The translations under genes and the position numbers were made by a program. The notes beneath the pieces were generated by a model that saw only the letters and a program-made list of their open reading frames with translations, made no database searches and was not told the DNA's origin. Of a stretch of DNA of 20,934 bases, positions 1-7,895 are shown in pieces. The stretch is from Alkanophaga liquidiphilum (GTDB taxonomy: Archaea > Halobacteriota > Syntropharchaeia > Alkanophagales > B39-G2). The number at the start of each line of letters is the position of its first letter. The stretch's first letter is position 1. The stretch is taken from positions 1-20,934 of the forward strand of contig JAPHEF010000033.1 in the NCBI GenBank assembly GCA_029259535.1, in the 5' to 3' direction.

Positions 1-180
1 GAATTCGCCGCTGAAGAATGATTTCTGCGTTTATAGTTTATCTCGTTATACATTCGAGAGCAGTTATCTGCCCATTCATGCAGTATCGCTTCTTCCTCTT
101 TACCCGGGTTCAGGTTGAAGGTGTTTGCCCGTCTCATCACCGCCAACTATATCTATATTTTTGTTATATACAATGGATAT

Positions 181-228
181 GGGTATGGAGAGATGAGTTA
201 AGTCTCATCACCACCGCTCTCCATACCC
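181..228. repeat. Perfect 12-bp inverted repeat (hairpin) with internal 5-bp stem
   Basis: The arm gggtatggagag at 181-192 is exactly complementary to ctctccataccc at 217-228. The 24-nt loop contains a second stem, atgag at 193-197 with ctcat at 204-208 around a 6-nt loop. No T-tract follows, so it is not a simple terminator. It lies about 130 bases upstream of the ABC transporter gene and could be an operator, a structured RNA, or the 3' end of an upstream transcript. Confidence 0.7.
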
Positions 229-328
229 GCCGCATCCCGCCCTACGAGGCTTTCTGCGAGATGTATGGTAAATCCTCAGCTCACCTAAATATTTCGACTT
301 CGGCGCTTCTCTCCTTTTTGGCATCGGA

Positions 329-337
329 CTTAAAATG
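329..337 (+). promoter_or_regulatory. TATA-like box of the ABC transporter operon (leaderless)
   Basis: The sequence cttaaaatg is centred about 24 bases before the ATG at 357, which is the spacing of an archaeal TATA box to its transcription start. The purine-rich ggaggg touches the ATG with no spacer, so it cannot act as a normal Shine-Dalgarno site. A leaderless mRNA is inferred. Confidence 0.45.
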
Positions 338-356
338 ATGATACGAACTAGGAGGG

Positions 357-1028
357 ATGGAAGTCGTCAGGCTTGTAGAGGTGACGAAGGTTTACGAGTT
401 GCCAAGAGGGAGCGTGAAGGCGCTTGACGACGTGAGCATGAGCGTAGGAGCTGGCGATTTTGTTTCCATCATGGGTCCGTCGGGCTCTGGGAAGTCAACG
501 CTCCTTAACATCATCGGCTGCTTGGACACGCCGACGAGCGGCGAGGCTTTTATCGGCGGTGCGAGAGTAAGCGGGTTGAGCGACGATGAGCTGACGAGGC
601 TTCGCCTCGAACGCATGGGCTTTGTGTTCCAGCACTTCAACCTTATACCTACGCTCACCGCGCTGGAGAACGTAGAGTTCCCAATGCTCCTGCGAGGTAT
701 GCGGGAGCGAGAAGCGAAAGAGCGAGGCAAACAGCTACTACGAGCGGTCGGGTTGGACGAGGGGCTCGGCGAGCACAAGCCGTCGGAGCTCAGCGGCGGC
801 GAGCAACAGCGAGTTGCGATTGCGAGGGCGCTCGCAAACGACCCCGATATCATACTCGCGGACGAGCCCACCGGCAACCTCGACTCTAAAACCAGTAAGA
901 GCATCATGGAACTCCTGAAGATGCTGAACGAGCGTGGAAGGACGATAATCGTGGTGACGCACGACCCGTTAGTCGCAAGCTACACCGCAAGAACGCTTAA
1001 GCTCGTGGACGGGCGTCTTGTTGGATAG
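357..1028 (+). CDS. ABC transporter ATP-binding protein, MacB/LolD type
   Basis: This 223-residue protein is the cytoplasmic ATPase of an ABC exporter of the MacB/LolD/FtsE group. The Walker A motif GPSGSGKS lies at residues 40-47, followed by a Q-loop (FVFQHFN), the signature LSGGEQQR, Walker B with IILADEPTGNLD, and the H-loop VVTHD. The length is normal for the family. The stop codon lies 1 nt before the likely ATG of the FtsX-like permease, so the two are an operon and presumably form one complex. The family moves lipoproteins, macrolides, peptides or other envelope substrates, usually by mechanotransmission rather than through a membrane channel. The substrate here cannot be read from the sequence. 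The start at 357 gives the expected N-terminus and suits a leaderless transcript. Confidence 0.95.
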   Translation: MEVVRLVEVTKVYELPRGSVKALDDVSMSVGAGDFVSIMGPSGSGKSTLLNIIGCLDTPTSGEAFIGGARVSGLSDDELTRLRLERMGFVFQHFNLIPTLTALENVEFPMLLRGMREREAKERGKQLLRAVGLDEGLGEHKPSELSGGEQQRVAIARALANDPDIILADEPTGNLDSKTSKSIMELLKMLNERGRTIIVVTHDPLVASYTARTLKLVDGRLVG

Positions 1029-1029
1029 T

Positions 1030-2151
1030 ATGTCAATATTTTTTGAGTTTGCGAGGCGGAATCTCGGAAGGCACAAGTTCAGGTCGGTGCTGGCAGTCGT
1101 CGGTATCGTGATTGGCGTGCTCGCACTTACGGCGCTCGGCATACTCGGCAACAGCATTCGCCTCTCGGTGACTGAGCAATTATACCTCGTCGGGAACGAG
1201 CTCGTCGTCTTCCCGCACGGCGAGCCTCTGATTTCCGAAAAGAACTTCAAAACCTTAGAGCGTGTGGCAGATGCCATCCCTGTGAACTCACAGGCGGATA
1301 GGGCGGTCTTGGGCAGCGAGACTGGAGCGGTCATGATTTATGGGATGCGTGCCACGGACCTCCCGAAGCTCTTGGATATTGCGGACGGGCAGTTTTTCAA
1401 GCATGGTTCGTTGAACTGTGTGGTTGGGGCTTCGCTCGCTGCCGAATACGATTTGAGGGTGGGCGAGCGCATCATAATACGGGAGCAAAAGCCGAGAATC
1501 GTTGGCATCTTGAAAGAGAGAGGCATCGGCTTCGACATAAATCCAGACAATGCCATTATCATCTCGGAGAAGCTTTTTTCGACGTTGTATGAGCCGGAGG
1601 GTTATGATTTTGTTATAGTGCGGGTTGAGGACATTGATAAGGTGGAGGCAGTGAAAGAGGAAATAGAAAATAGGCTGAACAAAAAGGAGGAAGTGGTGTC
1701 GGTAATGGAGATGAAAATGATTGTAGAGAGCTTGAAAGAGTTTTTTAGAATGGTATCCGTCTTTTTACTCGGGATTGGCTCGATTTCGCTTGCCGTTGCA
1801 GGCGTCAGCATTCTGAACGTGATGATGATGTCCACTGTGGAGCGGACAAAGGAAATAGGCGTGATGCGGGCAATTGGCACGTCGAGGCGTGGCATCCTCC
1901 TCATGTTTCTCTACGAGTCGCTTATTCTCGGGGCGGTCGGTGGCGTTTTAGGCGCAATGCTCGGCTTCGGCGTCGGCTACCTCATCGACGTCTGGATTCT
2001 GGGGAAGGCATCTTATCTCTTTACGCCGTCAAGCGTCGCATACGTATTCGTGGGCATCGCCTTCGGCGTCGGGACGAGCGTGTTCAGCGGACTCTACCCC
2101 GCTTGGCGGGCTTCAAGATTGAAACCCATAGAGGCGTTACGGTTTGAATAA
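1030..2151 (+). CDS. ABC transporter permease, MacB/FtsX family
   Basis: This membrane subunit partners the ATPase directly upstream. About 373 residues show the MacB layout. An N-terminal FARRNLGRHKFRS segment leads into a first membrane helix (around residues 20-42), then comes a large extracytoplasmic MacB core domain. Three C-terminal helices follow, with the conserved cytoplasmic loop TVERTKEIGVMRAIGTSRR and the family ending YPAWRASRLKPIEALR. The frame is open back to a TTG at 1018 that overlaps the ATPase stop, but the ATG at 1030 fits the family N-terminus better. It would export a substrate from the outer face of the membrane; the substrate is unknown. The frame ends where the frame of the hydrolase gene opens, so the three genes may be co-transcribed. 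Confidence 0.93.
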   Translation: MSIFFEFARRNLGRHKFRSVLAVVGIVIGVLALTALGILGNSIRLSVTEQLYLVGNELVVFPHGEPLISEKNFKTLERVADAIPVNSQADRAVLGSETGAVMIYGMRATDLPKLLDIADGQFFKHGSLNCVVGASLAAEYDLRVGERIIIREQKPRIVGILKERGIGFDINPDNAIIISEKLFSTLYEPEGYDFVIVRVEDIDKVEAVKEEIENRLNKKEEVVSVMEMKMIVESLKEFFRMVSVFLLGIGSISLAVAGVSILNVMMMSTVERTKEIGVMRAIGTSRRGILLMFLYESLILGAVGGVLGAMLGFGVGYLIDVWILGKASYLFTPSSVAYVFVGIAFGVGTSVFSGLYPAWRASRLKPIEALRFE

Positions 2152-2239
2152 TAACGGCTATGCAGGAGTGGGCGTCCGCAATCTCATCACTGCAGCTCGC
2201 AAGGCGGGGCTGAATTCAACTTTCAGCTACAAGCTTTTA

Positions 2240-3175
2240 ATGAACTACGGCAAACGTAGAAGCGTGGTGGAGACGTATAAGGTAGCTAAGGGCGTGTATT
2301 TGATAGATGTGGAGATGTGGACACGGCGATACGGCTCGGTATATGTTGTAGAGGGGGAGGCGGTCACCTTAGTTGAGAGCGGCTTGTCCACGTCTGCGGG
2401 CAAGATTCTCGAGGGGCTCGCCCAGCTTGGCTTCCACAGAGACGACGTGCGCCACATAGTCGTGAGCCACGTGCACCTCGACCATGCGGGAGGTGCGGGC
2501 GTTTTAGCTAAGGAGCTTCCGAATGCGAAGGTTGTTGTGCATAAAGTCGGCGCCCCGCATTTGATAGACCCTTCGAGGTTGCTAAGGAGCGCCTCGAAGG
2601 CTTTAGGGCAGATGCGGGACGCATACGGACTGGAGAAAGTCGTCCCAGTCGCCGCGGAAAGGGTAGTGCCCGTGGATGATGGGGACGTGATAGACGTCGG
2701 CTCTCATCGCCTGAAGGTCATATACGCGCCGGGTCATGCATCGCACCACATCTGCCTGTATGATGAAAGGAGCAACGGGATATTCACGGGCGATGCCGTT
2801 GGGGTGTATTATCCTGATGCGGGAATTTTAAAGCCGACGACGCCCCCGCCGGAGTTCGACATGGACGTTGCGATAGAGTCCATCGGACGGTTGAGGGAAT
2901 TAAAGGCGAGTGCTTTGTTTTTCTCCCATTTCGGCATGACGAGGGATGTGGAAAGGATGCTGGACATGGGAATAGAGGAAATAAGAAGGTGGGGGGCGTT
3001 GATACAAGAGGCGCTCTCCGCAGGCGAGAACATCAAACGCATCGCCGCACGATTGGTGGATGAGTTTAAAGAGGATTTGCCCTTCGCACCCGAGTGGCTG
3101 AGCGAGCAACTCGCTCCTGTCATGGTCGCTGGCTACGTTCAATACTTCGAGCGGAAAGGCATGCTTGAGCGTTAA
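2240..3175 (+). CDS. Metallo-beta-lactamase-fold hydrolase
   Basis: This is a probable cytoplasmic zinc hydrolase of the metallo-beta-lactamase superfamily, about 311 residues from the ATG at 2240. The metal-binding signature HVHLDHAGG starts at residue 77. Further ligand positions are visible in YAPGHASHH (a G-H motif), FTGDAVG (the bridging Asp) and FFSHFG (the last His). The C-terminal 90 residues are helical and resemble the extra helical part of LACTB2/glyoxalase-II-like members. The frame is open further up to a TTG at 2144 that overlaps the permease stop, but the residues before 2240 do not look like the family, so I place the start at 2240. The specific substrate (thioester, lactone, phosphodiester or other) cannot be assigned. 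It sits on the same strand as the ABC exporter and may share its transcript. Confidence 0.88.
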   Translation: MNYGKRRSVVETYKVAKGVYLIDVEMWTRRYGSVYVVEGEAVTLVESGLSTSAGKILEGLAQLGFHRDDVRHIVVSHVHLDHAGGAGVLAKELPNAKVVVHKVGAPHLIDPSRLLRSASKALGQMRDAYGLEKVVPVAAERVVPVDDGDVIDVGSHRLKVIYAPGHASHHICLYDERSNGIFTGDAVGVYYPDAGILKPTTPPPEFDMDVAIESIGRLRELKASALFFSHFGMTRDVERMLDMGIEEIRRWGALIQEALSAGENIKRIAARLVDEFKEDLPFAPEWLSEQLAPVMVAGYVQYFERKGMLER

Positions 3176-3237
3176 TCTGCTCAATTGGCATAATGCTCAG
3201 GCGCCTTCCTCAGCACACTGCTAATGCGGTAGCGTCG

Positions 3238-4503
3238 TCAGGCGGCGGGCGTTGCGACGATGTATGTGCTTCGTGCCTCCACGATTCTCACGGGCAGCCT
3301 CGTGCCAAGCGGCAATCGCTCCTTCAAAACGACGGTGCGGTAGGCGGCGTCCCTCGCAATTACTCCGCCCTTCACCCCCTCCTCAGTTACCAGAACCTCC
3401 TTAACGGCACCTACAAGCCCCTGATTCTTCTCCAGAGCTATTCTGTGGTAAGTTTCGGCGAATATTCTCGAGCGCTGCTTTTTTTCTCTCTCAAGTAGAT
3501 CTTTAAGCTTCGCCGCCTCCGTGCCGGGGCGTGGCGAGAACCTCGTGATGTTCACCTTCTCAGGCTTCAACTCCCTAAGAAGCTCTAAGGAGAGTTGGAA
3601 GTCCGCATCGGTTTCCGTCGGGAATCCTATGATGAAGTCGGTGCAGAGCACGCAGTCCTTGAACTTCCGGCGGATGCTTCTTGCTATTTCTTTGAAGTCT
3701 TCAACGGAGTAAGGGCGACGCATGTCCTTCAGCACGGTGTCGGAGCCCGATTGCACGGGCACGTGGAAAAATTTGAACATTTTCTCGTGCTCGAAAGCGT
3801 TAAGCGTCTCGTCAAGAATGTCGAGCAGCGTGAATGGATTCATCATGCCAACTCGTATCTTGAAGTCGCCAGCTACCGCCGCAACCTCTGAAAGCAGCGA
3901 CGGTAGCCCTCTCCCGCCGTCGTTATAACTACCACCGCAGCCGCCACGAGCGTTAAAATCGAGCCCGTAGGCGCTGCAATCCTGAGCGGTGAGCCTGATT
4001 TCCTTTGCGCCACGCTGCACTAAGTTCTCAACCGCTCGTAGAATTTCATGCGGCACGTAGCTTCTTAGCTTACCGCGGGCACGCTTCACGATGCAGTAGG
4101 CGCAGTCGCCAACGCAGCCGTTAGCGATGTTCACGATACCAATAACGCCGTCAAGCTCGAAGTTAAGAGGTAGGCGCTGAACGTCGGCGGGCGTGATGAA
4201 CCTCACGTCGCCGAAGAGCGTTTTTAAAAGCTCAGGCTGCGCCGCCGCCATACACCCCGCCACGATTACTTCCTTGCCACGCTCTTGTAGCTCTTTAATT
4301 CTGCGGAGGACGTTGAGTTCGGTTCGCCGCACGACGGTGCAGGTGTTCACGATGACGATGTCCGCCTGTGTCTCGTCGTTCACAAGCTTGTAGCCGCTGC
4401 GGCGCAGCATCGCCCGTAGCCTCCGCTCATCGCCGAGATTCGCCGTGCAGCCGAACGTTTCTACGTATATCTTGCTGCCCTTGTTGATGCTACCGAACGA
4501 CAT
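3238..4503 (-). CDS. tRNA N6-threonylcarbamoyladenosine (t6A37) methylthiotransferase, archaeal MiaB-like (e-MtaB type)
   Basis: This radical SAM enzyme adds a methylthio group to t6A at position 37 of tRNA, giving ms2t6A. The 421 residues show all three expected parts. An N-terminal UPF0004 domain has cluster cysteines C19, C55 and C84. The radical SAM core has the CxxxCxxC motif at C130, C134 and C137. A C-terminal TRAM-like segment (about residues 360-418) probably binds tRNA. The family length and the archaeal/eukaryotic e-MtaB pattern match. One oddity is a glycine-rich insertion with a cysteine at about residues 184-199, between the TAQD motif and LPSLL. The gene is divergent from bpsA with 50 nt between the starts, and convergent with the hydrolase gene. 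Confidence 0.92.
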   Translation of the reverse strand: MSFGSINKGSKIYVETFGCTANLGDERRLRAMLRRSGYKLVNDETQADIVIVNTCTVVRRTELNVLRRIKELQERGKEVIVAGCMAAAQPELLKTLFGDVRFITPADVQRLPLNFELDGVIGIVNIANGCVGDCAYCIVKRARGKLRSYVPHEILRAVENLVQRGAKEIRLTAQDCSAYGLDFNARGGCGGSYNDGGRGLPSLLSEVAAVAGDFKIRVGMMNPFTLLDILDETLNAFEHEKMFKFFHVPVQSGSDTVLKDMRRPYSVEDFKEIARSIRRKFKDCVLCTDFIIGFPTETDADFQLSLELLRELKPEKVNITRFSPRPGTEAAKLKDLLEREKKQRSRIFAETYHRIALEKNQGLVGAVKEVLVTEEGVKGGVIARDAAYRTVVLKERLPLGTRLPVRIVEARSTYIVATPAA

Positions 4504-4553
4504 CCCTCTTCTTTACTTAATGTTGAGGAACAATTCAAGTTTGGTGGTGAGGG
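4504..4553. promoter_or_regulatory. Compact divergent promoter region between methylthiotransferase and bpsA
   Basis: Only 50 bases separate the two opposite start codons. The plus strand has a clear Shine-Dalgarno site, ggtgagg at about 4545-4551, just before the bpsA ATG. The AT-rich middle (ttacttaatg) could serve as the promoter for one or both directions. Confidence 0.4.
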
Positions 4554-5591
4554 ATGAACAGAGTGCGCAAGCAGGTGTTGATGTCGTTGTCATCCGGGGC
4601 AAAATCTTTCTGGGAGCTGATAAACGGGGTGGATACGAGCATTTTCGAGCTGGTGGAGTGCTTAGATGCCTTGATTTCGGCAGGCGTTGTGAGGTTGCGA
4701 GGGGGGATATTTGAGTTAGCCCGCCCTGAGGAGCGGATGTTTTCGGCGGAGACGCGCTGCGAATGCTGTAAAGGCACCGGCACCTCGATAAAAAGCTTTG
4801 AAAGCGTTTACAAGAAATATTGCGAGCTTGTCAAGGGCAGACCGTTGCCCGTGGTCGGTAGCGGCTACAAATACGAATACGACCAAGGCATAATCTTCGA
4901 GGATGACGTGATAAGGCGGGTGGCATTCATGCACGCCCGTGGCGACTTGAACGACTCGGAGATAATAGTCGTTGGTGATGATGACCTGATGAGCGTGGCG
5001 ATTGCCGCTACGGGTCTCGCAAAGCGGATTTTGGTTCTTGAAATTGATGAGAGGCTTGTTAATTTTATAAACAAGGTCGCCACCGCCGAGAATTTTCCGT
5101 TAGAGGCGGAGGAATACGACGTCAGGGAGAGGCTCCCCACAGGCATGCGGGGAGGTTTTGACGTTTTCGTGACGGACCCGCTTGAGACCGTAGTGGGCTT
5201 CGAGCTTTTCCTCTCACGGTGCGCCGAGGCGCTGAAGCCTTACGGCGCCGGCTTCTTCGGCTTGACGAGGGTCGAGCTTCCGCTGGCGAGGTGGCAGCTC
5301 TTCGAAAAATTCTTGCTCGACATGAATTTCGTAATTACAGATATCCTGAAAGACTTCAGCAGCTATGCTCACGGGATCGAAAACCCGCTGGAAGGCATTA
5401 AAGACATATTGAGCACCTACGACAAAAAACACCTCGAATTCTTTGAGAAAATGAAATTAGAGCCGGAAATAATGAGGGTAAAACCTAAGGAGCCGTGGTA
5501 TAAGTCAAGCTTTTTCAGGGTCGAGCTTGTAGGCGAAGTAAGACCTAAGCATATAGGGCGAATCTCTGGGGACGTATACACAGAGGCTTAA
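4554..5591 (+). CDS. bpsA: N4-bis(aminopropyl)spermidine synthase (branched-chain polyamine synthase)
   Basis: This cytoplasmic enzyme belongs to the DUF43/BpsA family. It transfers aminopropyl groups from decarboxylated S-adenosylmethionine to spermidine to make quaternary branched polyamines, which in known organisms stabilise nucleic acids at high temperature. The 345 residues match the family length. An N-terminal winged-helix-like part is followed by a CECCKGTG cysteine cluster, then a Rossmann methyltransferase-like core with GDDDL (the family's acidic substrate/cofactor loop), an LVLEIDERLVNFI strand, and FDVFVTDP. The start at 4554 is fixed by a ggtgagg ribosome binding site. Its presence hints at a thermophilic host, which is inference. 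Confidence 0.93.
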   Translation: MNRVRKQVLMSLSSGAKSFWELINGVDTSIFELVECLDALISAGVVRLRGGIFELARPEERMFSAETRCECCKGTGTSIKSFESVYKKYCELVKGRPLPVVGSGYKYEYDQGIIFEDDVIRRVAFMHARGDLNDSEIIVVGDDDLMSVAIAATGLAKRILVLEIDERLVNFINKVATAENFPLEAEEYDVRERLPTGMRGGFDVFVTDPLETVVGFELFLSRCAEALKPYGAGFFGLTRVELPLARWQLFEKFLLDMNFVITDILKDFSSYAHGIENPLEGIKDILSTYDKKHLEFFEKMKLEPEIMRVKPKEPWYKSSFFRVELVGEVRPKHIGRISGDVYTEA

Positions 5592-5594
5592 TTT

Positions 5595-5639
5595 CAGCGC
5601 ATTAAAAGATTTACAACAGCGCATTAAGAAGATTCGCAA
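5595..5639. repeat. Imperfect tandem direct repeat, two 22/23-nt units
   Basis: Unit 1 (5595-5616) and unit 2 (5617-5639) both begin cagcgcattaa, continue with (g)aagatt, and end in ...caa. They lie back to back just after the bpsA stop and about 70 bases before the next ATG. They may be a transcription-factor binding site for the downstream gene or a simple duplication. Confidence 0.65.
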
Positions 5640-5679
5640 CTAAATCTTACGATGGCAAAAGCTTTAAGTCTTGTGATGT

Positions 5680-5687
5680 TTTTTATG
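5680..5687 (+). promoter_or_regulatory. TATA-like box upstream of the cysteine-motif protein gene
   Basis: The sequence tttttatg is centred about 26 bases before the ATG at 5710, the normal distance to a transcription start. The transcript would therefore be leaderless or nearly so, although a purine-rich gagagagg also touches the ATG. Confidence 0.4.
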
Positions 5688-5709
5688 CGTTGGGGGAGGG
5701 AGAGAGAGG

Positions 5710-6537
5710 ATGATAAAGGAGGAGGAGCTATCCAGTGAGATAAAGGGGCTATGTGCGAGCAGGGACGTAGAGTGCTGCGTTATAGAAGTAGTTCCAGTGG
5801 ACAGAGGCAATTGCATCGTGGAGGTTTGGGTGGAGGGTTTCGGCACAGCCATCCTCGAGGGCAATAGGTCTCACATACTGGAGGTCGTTACTGAGATATT
5901 GAACGAAATAGACAAGGACGTGGTCGTTTGCCCGATCTGCGGGCATGAGGTTGAGCGGCGGAGGCTTTTGAGGTTTTGCGTCTGCGGTGCGGAGGTCGTG
6001 ACTGAGGATTCAAGAGTTGCGGGGAGCTTCTTCTCACCAGCACTCGACGAGCTCTGGGGCGAGGCGGCTTTAGCGCTGGGTCTGCGGGATTTCCGCTATC
6101 TGAAGCTGGCGCTGCATGTGGATAAGGCGTTTGAGAATGTATTTTACGTAGGAAGAGGCATTACGAGCTGGCGGACGTGGTTCCTGAAAAGACCGTGGCG
6201 GCTCAGCAGCCTCGCAAACCTCATCAAGGAGCTGCACGAAAACGTCGATAGGGTCTCCATGCCATTCCTTGAGGAATATGTCAAAGATGTCTATGGCATG
6301 TGCCGAGAGCACGTGCAAGTGAAGCCACCGGGCGAGTGCATCGGCAAGTTCTGCCCGTTCTTTGTGGAGTGCGTGCAGCTTGAGCTTGAATGCTTAAAAG
6401 AGGTTATCGAGGATGAAAAGGATGAGGACGTGAAATGGCAGCTGGAAGCTACACTCCGGGAGGCAAAGGAATTTTTAGAGCGTTATGCGGCGCTCTACGA
6501 GCGTGCTTACAAGCTTGCGTCTGCGCTGGAGGCGTAG
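5710..6537 (+). CDS. Uncharacterised protein with zinc-ribbon-like and C-terminal cysteine motifs
   Basis: I do not recognise this 275-residue protein. Residues 1-70 form an alternating alpha/beta stretch with a VEVWVEGFGTAIL strand pattern. Residues 74-92 carry a zinc-ribbon-like set (C74-x2-C77-x12-C90-x-C92). Residues 100-200 are mostly helical with a basic, aromatic RTWFLKRPWRLSS segment. Near residue 210 a CIGKFCPFFVEC motif could bind a metal or iron-sulfur cluster, and the C-terminus is a long charged helix. It has no signal peptide or membrane segment, so it is cytoplasmic. The codon use looks like its neighbours. The following trans-sulfuration gene starts 37 nt after its stop, so co-transcription is likely. 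No function is proposed. Confidence 0.8.
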   Translation: MIKEEELSSEIKGLCASRDVECCVIEVVPVDRGNCIVEVWVEGFGTAILEGNRSHILEVVTEILNEIDKDVVVCPICGHEVERRRLLRFCVCGAEVVTEDSRVAGSFFSPALDELWGEAALALGLRDFRYLKLALHVDKAFENVFYVGRGITSWRTWFLKRPWRLSSLANLIKELHENVDRVSMPFLEEYVKDVYGMCREHVQVKPPGECIGKFCPFFVECVQLELECLKEVIEDEKDEDVKWQLEATLREAKEFLERYAALYERAYKLASALEA

Positions 6538-6574
6538 CGAAAGCCTGAAGTGTAGTCACGACGGATAGGCAAGC

Positions 6575-7723
6575 ATGAGGTTCTCCACGAAAGCGATTCA
6601 TGTAGGCGAGGAGCAAAGAGACGATTTGGCGGCGCCGCTGCACCAGAGCACGACTTTTGTGTTCGAGCGTCTGACGGATTTAGAGCTCGTAGCTCGTGGC
6701 GAGAAATTCGCTTACACGAGGGTTGGCAACCCCACGCAAAGCCTCTTGGAAAAGAAAGTTGCGGCTTTGGAAGGGGGGAAAGCGAGCGTCGTTTTCGCTT
6801 CTGGGATGGCAGCGATTTCTGCGTTGGTGCTTTCGGCAGCAAAAGGCGGCGACCACATAATTTCGACAGACATAATCTACGAGAGCACGCACGAGCTTTT
6901 TGAGTTCCTGCGGGAGTTAGGGGTGGAGGTTTCCCTCGTGGATACCTCCAACGCTGAGAACGTGGAGGCGGCGCTCCGTGAGAGCACGAAGCTCGTGTTC
7001 TTGGAGACACCGACAAACCCGACGATGAAGCTTTCTGACATCAAGGCGGTGGCAGAAGTCGTAAAGGACAAGAACGAAAACACGCTGGTGGCGGTAGACA
7101 ACACGTTCATGACGCCGTATTTCCAGCGACCTCTGGAGCTCGGAGCAGATGTCGTCGTGCATAGCGCCACGAAATACCTCTGCGGGCACGGCGACGCCCT
7201 CGGTGGCGTAGTCGTCGGCGACTCCGAGCTCGTGTCGAAAATGCGAAGGGGTGTGCTTAAAGACTTCGGCGGCGCAATAAGCCCATTCAATGCTTGGTTA
7301 ATCATTAGAGGCTTGAAAACCTTGGCAATAAGGATGGAGAGGCACGAGAAGAACGCGATGGTCGTCGCGAAGTTCCTTGAGGAACACCCAAAGGTCAAAA
7401 GGGTCTTTTATCCGGGCTTGGAGAGCTTCCCGCAGTTTGAACTTGCTAAGCGCCAGATGAGCGGTTTTGGCGGCATGCTCTCGTTCGAGCTTGCCGACGA
7501 GAGCCGAGCGCAAAGAGTGCTTGAGAGTGTGAGGATTTGCAAGCTGGCGGTGAGCCTTGGAACTGTGGAAACGCTGATCGAGCATCCGTATTCGATGACG
7601 CACCGCAGATTCCCAAATAAGGAAGCTTTCGGCATCACTAAAGGCTTGATACGGCTCTCTATAGGGCTTGAGAACGTCGAAGACATTACTGAGGACTTAG
7701 AGCAGGCACTGGAGCGGGCGTAG
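6575..7723 (+). CDS. PLP-dependent trans-sulfuration enzyme (cystathionine gamma-synthase / gamma-lyase / O-acetylhomoserine sulfhydrylase family)
   Basis: This cytoplasmic enzyme is a member of the Cys/Met-metabolism PLP family. The 382 residues match the family. Typical features are KFAYTRVGNPT (substrate and PLP phosphate loop), ALEGGKASVVFASGMAAI, the Asp in VAVDNTFMTPYFQRPLELGADVVVHS, and the PLP-binding lysine K200 in HSATKYLCGHGD. The C-terminus has the SLGTVETLIEHPYSMTH signature. The motifs do not separate cystathionine synthase from lyase or from homocysteine-forming sulfhydrylase; the length favours cystathionine gamma-synthase/lyase. No methionine or cysteine pathway partner is adjacent, so the exact reaction stays open. 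A hairpin follows the stop codon. Confidence 0.9.
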   Translation: MRFSTKAIHVGEEQRDDLAAPLHQSTTFVFERLTDLELVARGEKFAYTRVGNPTQSLLEKKVAALEGGKASVVFASGMAAISALVLSAAKGGDHIISTDIIYESTHELFEFLRELGVEVSLVDTSNAENVEAALRESTKLVFLETPTNPTMKLSDIKAVAEVVKDKNENTLVAVDNTFMTPYFQRPLELGADVVVHSATKYLCGHGDALGGVVVGDSELVSKMRRGVLKDFGGAISPFNAWLIIRGLKTLAIRMERHEKNAMVVAKFLEEHPKVKRVFYPGLESFPQFELAKRQMSGFGGMLSFELADESRAQRVLESVRICKLAVSLGTVETLIEHPYSMTHRRFPNKEAFGITKGLIRLSIGLENVEDITEDLEQALERA

Positions 7724-7728
7724 CTGTG

Positions 7729-7746
7729 GCGGCATGTAGATGCCGC
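7729..7746 (+). terminator. Perfect 7-bp hairpin after the trans-sulfuration gene
   Basis: The arms gcggcat (7729-7735) and atgccgc (7740-7746) pair perfectly around the tetraloop gtag, starting 6 nt after the stop codon. The T-run ctttttg near 7771-7777 is about 25 bases further on, so it is not a textbook intrinsic terminator. It may mark a 3' end or a processing site. Confidence 0.5.
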
Positions 7747-7861
7747 GTCGACTGCGCCTTGCAAGGGTTATGACTTTTTGATGGCATCAGCACCAAACTC
7801 TTCTTCTCTTTCAAAAGCAAAGTTAGCTCGGCGAAGTCAACGCAGAGCACGTGTCTTAGGG

Positions 7862-7871
7862 TTTTTAATAT
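7862..7871 (+). promoter_or_regulatory. TATA-like box of nifB
   Basis: The sequence tttttaatat is centred about 29 bases before the GTG at 7896. Together with the lack of a Shine-Dalgarno site before that GTG, this suggests a leaderless transcript. The alternative start, TTG at 7905, would have aggtgag upstream. Confidence 0.45.
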
Positions 7872-7895
7872 TTTCGAGAGAAGTCGTTAGTAAAG

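Larger units (their letters stand above)
1..356. other. Upstream intergenic region without a convincing gene
   Basis: About 350 bases precede the first clear gene. An open frame of roughly 106 codons exists on the plus strand, but its residue composition (many W, H, Y and scattered C) is not protein-like and it has no ribosome binding site, so I do not call it. The region holds a long perfect inverted repeat at 181-228, an 11-base direct repeat (gtctcatcacc at 131-141 and 202-212), and a TATA-like box just before the ABC transporter gene. Confidence 0.6.

Noticed and set aside
18..338. Open frame of about 106 codons at the left edge
   Set aside because: Composition is unlike a protein, no ribosome binding site is present, and it runs across the inverted repeat at 181-228.
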